Shown here one piece after another: positions 1 to 8,645 of a stretch of 64,000 bases of DNA. The position numbers and the translations under genes are program-made. Under the pieces are notes generated by a model. That model searched no databases and was not told the DNA's origin. It was given only the letters and a program-made list of their open reading frames with translations. Every line of letters starts with the position of its first letter. Position 1 is the first letter of the stretch. The DNA is from Paraburkholderia sp. LEh10 (GTDB lineage Bacteria; Pseudomonadota; Gammaproteobacteria; Burkholderiales; Burkholderiaceae): positions 95,650 to 159,649 of the forward strand of contig NZ_JAGIPX010000012.1 in the NCBI RefSeq assembly GCF_017814945.1, written 5' to 3'.

Positions 1-18
1 TGCGCAAGGAGGGTCCGC

Positions 19-786
19 ATGATCGACGTCGATGCATTGACCGTTCGCTTCAAGACCGCGGCGGGGGCTGTCGATGCCGTACGCAATGTGACCTTCCGTG
101 TCGCGCGCGGCGAAGTGTTCGGGCTGGTCGGCGAATCGGGCTCCGGCAAGTCGACGATCCTGCGAGCGTTGAGCGGACTCACGCCCATTACGCAGGGCGC
201 GATGCGCATCGCGCAGCACGACGAGCGTGCGCGCAAGCGTGATGTGCAAATGGTGTTTCAAGACCCGTACGGGTCGCTTCATCCGCGCTTCACGGTCGAT
301 CAGACCTTACGCGAGCCGTTGCGTATCAACGGCATCGGCCAGCATGAAACGCGCATCGTCGATGCGCTGCGCGAGGTGGGCCTGAACACATCGTTCCGGT
401 TTCGCTATCCGCATCAACTGTCGGGGGGACAGCGGCAGCGCGTGGCGATTGCGCGCGCGCTCATCGTCGAGCCGCGCGTGCTGTTGCTCGATGAGCCGAC
501 GTCGGCGCTCGACGTCTCCGTGCAAGCTGAAATACTGAACCTGTTGAAGCGTCTGCATCGTGAGCGCAATCTGACGATGATTCTCGTCAGCCACAATCTC
601 GCCGTGGTCGGCTTTTTGTGTTCACGTGTCGCGATCATGCGCAACGGCGAGATCGTCGAAGAACGCGATATCGAGCGGATTCGCGCGCAGCAGGTCGATA
701 ACGACTATTCGCGCAGCCTGCTGCTCGCAACGGGGGGTTATCAGCGCAAGGCAGTCGAGGCGATCGGCGTCGACGCTTCGCTGTGA
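19..786 (+). CDS. ABC transporter ATP-binding protein, DppF/OppF/NikE type
   Basis: Nucleotide-binding subunit of an importer of the peptide/nickel/opine class; it would power uptake at the inner face of the membrane. Visible motifs are Walker A GESGSGKST (about residues 38-46), Q-loop VFQDPYGSLHP (about 79-89), signature LSGGQRQR, Walker B VLLLDEP and the H-loop VSHN. At 255 aa it is shorter than the roughly 320 aa of DppF and lacks most of the C-terminal oligopeptide-binding extension, as in NikE-like subunits. A strong AAGGAGGG ribosome site sits just before the ATG. It is probably the last gene of an operon whose permease and binding-protein genes lie to the left of the window. The substrate cannot be told from this gene. 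Confidence 0.88.
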   Translation: MIDVDALTVRFKTAAGAVDAVRNVTFRVARGEVFGLVGESGSGKSTILRALSGLTPITQGAMRIAQHDERARKRDVQMVFQDPYGSLHPRFTVDQTLREPLRINGIGQHETRIVDALREVGLNTSFRFRYPHQLSGGQRQRVAIARALIVEPRVLLLDEPTSALDVSVQAEILNLLKRLHRERNLTMILVSHNLAVVGFLCSRVAIMRNGEIVEERDIERIRAQQVDNDYSRSLLLATGGYQRKAVEAIGVDASL

Positions 787-828
787 GCGCGGACACGCGG
801 CCCGATCGGGCCGCTGTCGCCGCGATTG

Positions 829-2193
829 TCATTCGACTGCGGGCGTCAGTTCTGCTTCTTCGATGCTCGCCACGCGCGCACGTCTTGCCGTTGCATAGAC
901 GCCGAACGCGGAGATCATCGCAGGCACGGCGAGCAGGCTGAACACCGAACCGAACTGCCAGCCCAGCCCCATCAGCGCGGCGCCGACCAGCGCGCCCGCC
1001 ACGCCGCCGATGCGTCCTACGCCCAGCATCCACGCGACGCCCGTTGCGCGCCCTTGCGTCGGATAGAAGCTGGCGGCGAGTGCGGACATCGACGTGACAG
1101 CAGAGGTGACGACGGTGCCTGTCAGGAAGATCAGCGTGCCGAGCCACACCTGATGCCCGACGCCGTGCCCGACGAGCATGACCAGCACGGCAGATACGAC
1201 ATACGTGCAGGCGATCACGCGATTGGCCTTGAAGCGATCCATCAGCCAGCCGACACTGAGATTGCCGAGCACGCCGCCGAGCGGAAACAGCGAGGTCATC
1301 AACGCGGCGTTCTGGCCTGAAAAGCCTGTGTCCTTGAAGAGCGTGGGCAGCCAGTTGGTCAGCAGGTAGTAGATCAACAAACCCATGAAATACGCGAGCC
1401 ACAGCATCAGCGTGCCGAAGCGATAGCGCGGCGACAGCACCACGCGCAACGCGGAACCCCGGCCTTCCGTTGCCGCGTCAGCCGTGACAAAACGGCATTC
1501 GTCGAGACGCGCATGTGCGGCGATACGCGAGAGCACCCGCGCGATGCGTGCGTCGCCGCGCTTTCTCGTCACCATGAACTGCGCGGATTCGGGCAGCAGC
1601 GCGACGAGCATGACGGTCAACGCGATCGGTCCAACGCCGCCTGCCACGAGCACGCTTTGCCAGCCGAAATGCGGTATCAGCCATGCGGACGCCACGCCGC
1701 CTATCGCAAGCCCGCACGAAAAGCCGCAGAACATCGCATTGACGGCAACGGCGCGAATGCGCGCGGGCGCGTATTCGGACATCAACGTGACCGCATTGGG
1801 CATCGCCGCGCCGAGACCCAGCCCTGTCATGAAGCGCAGAAAGGTGAGCGATTCGATCGAAGCCGCGTGCGCAGCGGCGAAACTCCACAGCCCGAAGAAG
1901 AACACCGACAAGACCAGCACCGTCTTGCGTCCCACGCGATCGGCAAGCGGTCCGGCCGCCAATGCGCCGATGCCGAGCCCGACGAGCGCGGCGCTCATCA
2001 CGGGCCCCAGCGCCGCGCGCGCGATGCCCCATTCCTGCACCAGCGAAGGCGCGATGAAACCGACTGCGGCCGTATCGAAGCCATCGGCGGCCACGACCAG
2101 AAAGCACAGCACGAGAATGGTCCATTGAAAAGGCGAAAAACGTTGGCTGTCGATGAAATGCTGTACATCGACGGTGCGTTTGTGCTGGTTCAT
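829..2193 (-). CDS. MFS transporter, aromatic acid:H+ symporter (AAHS) family
   Basis: A 454-residue, 12-helix major facilitator. The N-terminal block (DVQHFIDSQRFSPFQW, then a DGFDTAAVGF stretch in the first helix) is typical of the AAHS group that includes PcaK, BenK and MhpT, which import aromatic or cyclic carboxylates with protons. The loop 2-3 motif GPLADRVGRK is present. AAGGAG lies 7 nt before the ATG. It is the last gene of a minus-strand set SDR - FAD dehydrogenase - NIPSNAP - transporter, about 100 bp after the NIPSNAP gene, so it probably imports the substrate of those enzymes. An alicyclic or hydroxyaromatic acid is the best guess from context. Confidence 0.88.
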   Translation of the reverse strand: MNQHKRTVDVQHFIDSQRFSPFQWTILVLCFLVVAADGFDTAAVGFIAPSLVQEWGIARAALGPVMSAALVGLGIGALAAGPLADRVGRKTVLVLSVFFFGLWSFAAAHAASIESLTFLRFMTGLGLGAAMPNAVTLMSEYAPARIRAVAVNAMFCGFSCGLAIGGVASAWLIPHFGWQSVLVAGGVGPIALTVMLVALLPESAQFMVTRKRGDARIARVLSRIAAHARLDECRFVTADAATEGRGSALRVVLSPRYRFGTLMLWLAYFMGLLIYYLLTNWLPTLFKDTGFSGQNAALMTSLFPLGGVLGNLSVGWLMDRFKANRVIACTYVVSAVLVMLVGHGVGHQVWLGTLIFLTGTVVTSAVTSMSALAASFYPTQGRATGVAWMLGVGRIGGVAGALVGAALMGLGWQFGSVFSLLAVPAMISAFGVYATARRARVASIEEAELTPAVE

Positions 2194-2292
2194 CGTGCGT
2201 CTCCTTGAATGCGGTTGAACGACCGCTTCACGCTGAAGGACTGCATGCTGTGTCTCCGTGTCTGTATGGTGTTTGCTGCCGTTTGTTGTGTT

Positions 2293-2631
2293 CTAGCGCA
2301 GCAAGGTAAGGCTTCTGAATTCGACACGCCGGATGATCCTGCTTTCCTGCGCGACGATCAGATGCGCGGATGCCTGCAAATACTCGGGCCATTCCGGGTC
2401 CGCGTCGCGCGCGGTGCGGCGCTGATCGTAATCGGCAATGCTGTCGTAGCCCCACAGATGCACGACCTGGTTCAGCGCGCCGATATCGCTCATATAGAAG
2501 CCGACGGGCGGCCCGAGATACTTCAACTGGATGGGCATCGCAAGACGATCGAATACCTCGATGAATTCGGCCATGCCGCGCGGCCGGATCGTGTAGATGC
2601 GATGATCGACAAAAGGCTTGATGCTGCTCAT
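2293..2631 (-). CDS. NIPSNAP family protein
   Basis: A 112-residue single-domain protein of the NIPSNAP/dimeric alpha-beta barrel group: it starts FVDHRIYTIRPRGMAEFIEVF, carries QLKYLGPPVGFYMSDIGALNQVVHLWGYDS in two overlapping halves, and ends in a charged helix. Proteins of this type often sit in catabolic operons, but no reaction is firmly assigned to most of them. It begins 12 bp after the FAD dehydrogenase stops and has a GAGGA ribosome site, so co-translation with that enzyme is likely. An accessory, monooxygenase-like or intermediate-binding role in the same pathway is an inference only. Confidence 0.8.
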   Translation of the reverse strand: MSSIKPFVDHRIYTIRPRGMAEFIEVFDRLAMPIQLKYLGPPVGFYMSDIGALNQVVHLWGYDSIADYDQRRTARDADPEWPEYLQASAHLIVAQESRIIRRVEFRSLTLLR

Positions 2632-2643
2632 GCGTGTGTCCTC

Positions 2644-4410
2644 TTATACGGTTTCGGATTGCGCCGTCTTTTGCGCTCCGCGCGCGTGGCCGGCTGCGTC
2701 GATGACGCCCGCGAGACGGCGGCCCGTGATATAGCCGAAGGTCATGATCGGGCCGAGTGTGATGCCCGCGCCCGGATAGTTGCCGCCCATCACGCTCGCG
2801 CGGTCGTTGCCGACGGCATAAAGTCCATCGATCACAGTGCCGCGCACATCCAGCACTTCTCCCGTGACGGCTGTGCTGATGCCGTCGAAAGTGCCGAGAT
2901 CGCCCATGACGACCTTGAGCGCGTAATAGGGACCGTCGCCGATCGGTGCGACGCATGGGTTGGGCCGATGTTCGGGATCGGCGAGATAGCGGTTGAATGA
3001 CGTCGATCCGCGGCAGAACTCAGGGTCTTCGCCGCGTATCGCGCTTGCGTCGTAGCGGCGCACGGTCGCTTCGAGCGCCGCCGCGTCGATGCCCGCGTTG
3101 CGCGCCAGTTCGGCCAGCGTGCGTCCTTTGACGAGGTAGCCGTTGCGCAGCAGCGGCCCGAGCGGCACAGGTGCGGGCTTTGCGTATCCGAGCCCGTATT
3201 TGCGTATCGTCGCGTGACCGCAGATCAGCCACATCGCTGTTTCCCGCTCGTTGCTGCATGCTTCGATCATCGCCGCGCCTACGTCGTGATACGAGTTCGA
3301 TTCGTTCGTAAAGCGCCGGCCTTTGCGCGTCACGCCGATGATGCCCGGCTTATATCGATCGACCAGATGCGGAAACACGCCGAACGTGCCGTCGCGCATC
3401 GGCACACGCGACACGGGCATCCACGCGGCGGGTTGCGGGTAGCGTATCGACAGTTGCGCGCCGAGGCTTTCGGCCATGCGTGCGCCGTCGCCCGTGTTGC
3501 CTTCCGGCACGGGCGAACAATGCTCGCCGCCGCGCCTCACATGCGGATAGGCCTTCGCGATACGCGCGATGTCGTGCGAGAAGCCGCCGCATGCGAGCAC
3601 GACGCCGCGGCGCGCGGTAATGCGCATCTCGCCGTGGGGCTGTTCAACGATCGCACCCGTCACGCGCTGGTTCGACACCGTAAGTTCGCGCGCAGCCGTG
3701 TTCGTGTGGATTGGAATGCCCAGCGATAGCGCCGATTTCGCGAGCCGCGCGGCCAGTGCATTGCCGCTTGTGATCTGCACGCCGCGTCTGTAGAGCGCGA
3801 GATCTTTCAGATGACTCGCGAGGCGCTTCGCGACATAGGCGGCAGATTTAAACGAGCGCGTCGCGTTGAAGAAATGCTTGAGGTCGGCATTCGACGAATT
3901 GAACATCATGCCGATGAACGTGATCGTCTTGAGGGGTGGACGCAAGCGCGCGATGTCGCCGCCGAGATCGCGCGCGTCGTACGGCGCGGCAACGACCGAG
4001 CGCCCGATGTCGACGCCGCCAGCCACATTCGGGTGATAGTCGGGATATAGCGTCGGGACGAATTTCACTTGCGTTTCGCGCTCGAAGAAATCGAGCATCT
4101 GCGGGCCCGTATCGAGAAACGCATCGACGGCCGCTTCATCGAAGAATGCGCCCGTTTCGTTACGCATATACGTTTTCGCCGCTTCGCGCGTATCGCTCAC
4201 ACCATTCGCGCGCGCGTGCCGGTTGCCGGGAATCCATAGCACGCCGCCAGAAAACGCCGTCGTGCCGCCGAAATACGCTTCCTTTTCGATCACGACGACG
4301 TCGAGGCCATGTTTGCGCGCGGTGATGGCCGTCGATAATCCGCCTGCGCCCGAACCGATCACCAGTACATCGCACGTCAATGTCGCGGGCGTATTGGGGT
4401 TTGCTTTCAT
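2644..4410 (-). CDS. FAD-dependent dehydrogenase, 3-ketosteroid delta1-dehydrogenase/fumarate reductase-like
   Basis: A 588-residue flavoprotein. The N-terminal dinucleotide fold reads DVLVIGSGAGGLSTAITARKHG followed by the FAD-binding GGTTAFSGG motif; the C-terminal block has VMGGNYPGAGITLGPIM, where KstD-type desaturases close over FAD. These enzymes remove hydrogen next to a ring ketone. The start at 4410 is preferred because AGGAG precedes it; the open frame extends 17 codons further without a ribosome site. With an SDR upstream, an AAHS importer downstream and pobA nearby, a 4-oxocyclohexanecarboxylate desaturase (making 4-hydroxybenzoate) is an attractive reading, but steroid-like or other cyclic ketones are not excluded. 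Confidence 0.82.
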   Translation of the reverse strand: MKANPNTPATLTCDVLVIGSGAGGLSTAITARKHGLDVVVIEKEAYFGGTTAFSGGVLWIPGNRHARANGVSDTREAAKTYMRNETGAFFDEAAVDAFLDTGPQMLDFFERETQVKFVPTLYPDYHPNVAGGVDIGRSVVAAPYDARDLGGDIARLRPPLKTITFIGMMFNSSNADLKHFFNATRSFKSAAYVAKRLASHLKDLALYRRGVQITSGNALAARLAKSALSLGIPIHTNTAARELTVSNQRVTGAIVEQPHGEMRITARRGVVLACGGFSHDIARIAKAYPHVRRGGEHCSPVPEGNTGDGARMAESLGAQLSIRYPQPAAWMPVSRVPMRDGTFGVFPHLVDRYKPGIIGVTRKGRRFTNESNSYHDVGAAMIEACSNERETAMWLICGHATIRKYGLGYAKPAPVPLGPLLRNGYLVKGRTLAELARNAGIDAAALEATVRRYDASAIRGEDPEFCRGSTSFNRYLADPEHRPNPCVAPIGDGPYYALKVVMGDLGTFDGISTAVTGEVLDVRGTVIDGLYAVGNDRASVMGGNYPGAGITLGPIMTFGYITGRRLAGVIDAAGHARGAQKTAQSETV

Positions 4411-4463
4411 GCTGTGTCTCCTGCCTTCCTCTGATCCCATCCGGGATGCCTGCTTGCGCACCG

Positions 4464-4490
4464 CGCTGTGTCCGCTGTGTCCGCTGTGCC
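4464..4490. repeat. three tandem 9-bp units in an operon spacer
   Basis: CGCTGTGTC occurs twice head to tail and a third time with one change (CGCTGTGCC). The array lies in the 95-bp spacer between the SDR stop and the FAD dehydrogenase start. It is a small simple repeat with no obvious fold; slippage could change the spacer length. Confidence 0.8.
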
Positions 4491-4505
4491 TCTAAACCTG
4501 CTTCT

Positions 4506-5336
4506 TTAACCTGCCGCGCCGGCTTTCGCGTCGTATCCGGGGCGCGGCACGAGATCCATCAACATGCATTCCAAGCCGCCGTCGACGACCACCTCCGTTC
4601 CGTTCACATAGCCTGCGCGCGGGCTTGCAAGAAACGCGACGACGTCCGCGATATCGACGGGCTCGCCGATGCGGCGGCTCGCCGTCATTGCGCTGCGCCG
4701 CTGTTCGATATCGCCGTGCGCGTAGAACGACGCGGACAGCGGCGTGCGGATCATGCCCGGACAGACGGCATTGCTGCGCACGCCGCGCGGGCCCCACTCG
4801 GCTGCGATCTGCTTCGACAGCATCGCGACAGCGGCTTTGCCCGGACTGTACGCGCCGCTCCACGTTTGCGGATGATGCGCAGCCACCGACGCCACATGCA
4901 CGAGGCTGCCCGCGCCTTTGCTCAGCATTGCACGGCCGAACGCCTGCGAGCACAGCATGTAACCGGTGAGATTGACCTGAAGCATCGCGTTCCATGCGTC
5001 GAGCGCAATGTCTTCAATGCCGCCCGGCCGCAAAAGACCTGCGTTGTTGACGAGCACGTCCGCTGCGCCGAGCGTTTCTTCAACGCGCGCCGCCGTCGCT
5101 TCGACGCTTGTTGCATCGCCGATATCGCAGGCGAATGCATGGGCTTCGATTCCGTTTGCGCTCAGGGTCCGCGCGAGGTCTTCGCACTTCGCCGCCTCGC
5201 GATCCAGCAGCGCAAGACGCGCGCCGCTTTCACCGAGTACTTTTGCAATCGCACTGCCGATACCGCCTGCCGCGCCCGTCACGACGCAAACCCTTCCTTC
5301 AATGCCGAGCCAATTGCCGCTGATTTGATTAGTCAT
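4506..5336 (-). CDS. SDR family oxidoreductase
   Basis: A 276-residue classical short-chain dehydrogenase. Visible are the cofactor loop TGAAGGIGSAIAK, NNAGLLRPGG, and the catalytic Tyr-x3-Lys as AYSPGKAA, with PGMIRTPL after it. It should interconvert a secondary alcohol and a ketone using NAD(P)H. The start at 5336 has GGAG at a good distance; an upstream ATG at 5348 is less well placed. It is the first gene of the minus-strand set and is divergent from the AraC regulator, with about 160 bp between start codons. In the proposed pathway it would oxidise a ring hydroxyl (for example of 4-hydroxycyclohexanecarboxylate) to the ketone used by the FAD dehydrogenase. Confidence 0.85.
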   Translation of the reverse strand: MTNQISGNWLGIEGRVCVVTGAAGGIGSAIAKVLGESGARLALLDREAAKCEDLARTLSANGIEAHAFACDIGDATSVEATAARVEETLGAADVLVNNAGLLRPGGIEDIALDAWNAMLQVNLTGYMLCSQAFGRAMLSKGAGSLVHVASVAAHHPQTWSGAYSPGKAAVAMLSKQIAAEWGPRGVRSNAVCPGMIRTPLSASFYAHGDIEQRRSAMTASRRIGEPVDIADVVAFLASPRAGYVNGTEVVVDGGLECMLMDLVPRPGYDAKAGAAG

Positions 5337-5498
5337 CCGAATCTCCATGTGGTTTCTTCTATCGACGCGCCTCACATCAGGCCGACCGATTCATGGAGAA
5401 AAGTATAGTGACGCGCTCGTTGCGCGCATTGGACAAACGGCGCGCATCGCAGGACAATTCGTACACGGCAATCATCTTGCGCGGGACGACAGCAACGC

Positions 5499-6392
5499 AT
5501 GAGGAAAATCCCTAACTACGATTTGTACGGCGAATCCGCCCGCCCGCCGTGGTTCGACGCATTCAATTTCGAGTGGATTCCCGAGCGCAGCCGGCCGAAC
5601 GACTGGCAAATCGCCGCGCACCGGCACGATGCGTTATTGCAGGTGCTATACATTCGCAGCGGGAGCGGGCATGTCGTGATCGAGAGCGAAAAGCACACGT
5701 TTTCGCCGCCTTGCATTGTCGTGTTGCCTGCGCAAACGGTGCATGGTTTCGTCTTCTCGCCTGAGATCGACGGGCTGGTGATTACGGCTGCGCAGCGCGC
5801 GCTGGAGTCGCTTTCGAAAGCGATAGCGCCGGGACTGCTGCCCGTGCTTCAGCGCGCCGCAGTGATTCCCGTGAAGCCCTCAGCGGGCGACGACACGCTA
5901 ATGCCGCTCTTTACGCTGCTCGAACAGGAATTCCGTGGCAACGCACGCGGCCATATCGCGGCGGGCATGTCGTTGATGATTGCACTTTTCGTGCAAGTGG
6001 CGAGGTTGGGCGACGCCGCGGCGATGCCCGCGACGAGTGCCGTCGCCGATCGCCGCAGCGGGCAGATCAGGCGCTTTCGCGAACTGGTCGCCGCGCATTT
6101 CCGCGAGCATCGGCCCGTCGAGTTCTACGCGGAGAAGCTGGGCATTACGACTGCGCAATTAAGCCGCATCTGTCGTGACGAACTCGGTCATTCGCCGATG
6201 TCACTCGTCAATGAGCATCTGATACGCGAGGCGCAACGCGATCTGGTCTATTCAGGTCTGACGATCAAGCAGATCGCCCATGCGCTCGGCTTCGAGGACG
6301 CGGCCTATTTCAGCCGCTATTTCCGCAAGCAGACGGGCGCGACGCCCAAGGCATTCCAAGCCGCCGCGCACACCGATTTGTCTTTGAACTAA
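5499..6392 (+). CDS. AraC family regulator, PobR-like
   Basis: A 297-residue regulator with an N-terminal cupin-type sensing domain (YGESARPPWFDAFNFEWIPE opening and AAHRHDALLQVLYI) and a C-terminal double helix-turn-helix of the AraC type (about residues 205-285, including KLGITTAQLSRICRDELGHS and ALGFEDAAYFSRYFRKQTGATP). The N-terminus resembles PobR activators that respond to 4-hydroxybenzoate. It is divergent from the SDR-to-AAHS operon and converges on pobA with only 12 bp between the stop codons. The usual pobR-pobA layout is divergent, so it may control the neighbouring alicyclic operon, pobA, or both. Confidence 0.85.
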   Translation: MRKIPNYDLYGESARPPWFDAFNFEWIPERSRPNDWQIAAHRHDALLQVLYIRSGSGHVVIESEKHTFSPPCIVVLPAQTVHGFVFSPEIDGLVITAAQRALESLSKAIAPGLLPVLQRAAVIPVKPSAGDDTLMPLFTLLEQEFRGNARGHIAAGMSLMIALFVQVARLGDAAAMPATSAVADRRSGQIRRFRELVAAHFREHRPVEFYAEKLGITTAQLSRICRDELGHSPMSLVNEHLIREAQRDLVYSGLTIKQIAHALGFEDAAYFSRYFRKQTGATPKAFQAAAHTDLSLN

Positions 6393-6404
6393 AGGCTTGC
6401 CGCT

Positions 6405-7616
<1,212 letters not shown>

Positions 7617-7792
7617 TCAAAGTGTGCCGGCCCCGCTCTTATCGAGCAACGTAATAGCGTGAATAAGCGTTATCTCCATTCGCGATAGTAGTGAACCACG
7701 GGTTTTCCCTCATTACGGCTTTGAGCTTAATGGAAGCGTAATGTCGGCTGTCTTTGACAGACGAACTCACAAATCGAACAACAGAGGTCATC

Positions 7793-8155
7793 ATGAAAGC
7801 ACGCAATGCCCTGAAGCTGATCGTCGTCGCGGGATGCATCGCACTAGCGTCGAATGTTTATGCGCAGGCCAGCGACTCCATGTCGATGGCGTCGACTCCG
7901 GCTGCAAGCACATGGAAGGGGAAAGCCACGCCAGCGGACAAGAAGCTGGCCCGCGATGTCCGCAAGGCATTGTCCAAGGCGCCCAATTTCAATGTGTCGA
8001 ACGTGTTCGTGCGCGCGCGTAACGGCGCCGTGACCTTGTCAGGTTCCGTCGTGGACGGCTCGCAGATCGCGCAGGCTACGGAAGTGACGAAAGGCGTGGA
8101 CGGCGTCACGTCGGTGAGCAACAAGCTGACGCTCTATTCGCGCGGGAATCAGTAA
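7793..8155 (+). CDS. exported BON-domain protein
   Basis: A 120-residue protein with a signal peptide (KLIVVAGCIALASNVYAQA) and one BON domain (about residues 45-118: DVRKALSKAPNFNVSNVFVRARNGAVTLSG and VKGVDGVTSVSNKL). BON domains bind membranes or pore proteins and are found in OsmY-like periplasmic stress proteins. The start at 7793 is chosen because AGAGGT lies just before it and the signal peptide begins there. It stands alone, divergent from pobA. A periplasmic envelope-stress role is a family inference. Confidence 0.87.
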   Translation: MKARNALKLIVVAGCIALASNVYAQASDSMSMASTPAASTWKGKATPADKKLARDVRKALSKAPNFNVSNVFVRARNGAVTLSGSVVDGSQIAQATEVTKGVDGVTSVSNKLTLYSRGNQ

Positions 8156-8183
8156 GCCGTTGAGCACGCGTGACGGGGATAGG

Positions 8184-8645
8184 TCACGTTCGTTTGACTT
8201 GCCCCGTCGCTTCGAGGATCGCCTGCCTGATGCGCGGATACGTTCCGCAGCGGCAAATGATGCCGCGCAGCGCGCAGTCGATATCTTTTGAACTCGGGTT
8301 CGGATTGCGCTGTATCAGCGCGCTCGCCGCCATCAGTTGCGCACTCTGGCAATAGCCGCATTGCACGACATCGATCCGCGCCCACGCCTCTTTCAGCGCG
8401 CGCACGTGCGGCCCTTGCAGTCCTTCAATGGTCGTGATGCTCTGTGCGCCGATAGCCGAAAGCTTTTCTTGGCACGAGCGCTTCGCCTCTTTGCCGACAT
8501 GCACCGTGCACGCGCCGCATATGCCGACGCCGCAGCCGAACTTCGTCCCCGTCATTTTCAGTTCACAGCGCAAGACCCAGAGCAGCGGCGTCGCGGGATC
8601 GGAGTGCACCTCGACCGTCTTGCCATTGATATTCAGCCTGCGCAT
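8184..8645 (-). CDS. (2Fe-2S) subunit of a molybdenum hydroxylase, IorA-like
   Basis: A 153-residue small subunit with both iron-sulfur motifs of the xanthine dehydrogenase family: plant-type CGVGICGACTVHVGKEAKRSC in the first half and CGYCQSAQLM with CRCGTYPRI in the second. It passes electrons from the molybdenum site of the large subunit. The ATG at 8645 has GGAGG at the right distance and overlaps the end of the large-subunit gene by 13 bp, so the two are translated together. A longer open frame upstream runs inside the large-subunit gene and is not used. Confidence 0.9.
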   Translation of the reverse strand: MRRLNINGKTVEVHSDPATPLLWVLRCELKMTGTKFGCGVGICGACTVHVGKEAKRSCQEKLSAIGAQSITTIEGLQGPHVRALKEAWARIDVVQCGYCQSAQLMAASALIQRNPNPSSKDIDCALRGIICRCGTYPRIRQAILEATGQVKRT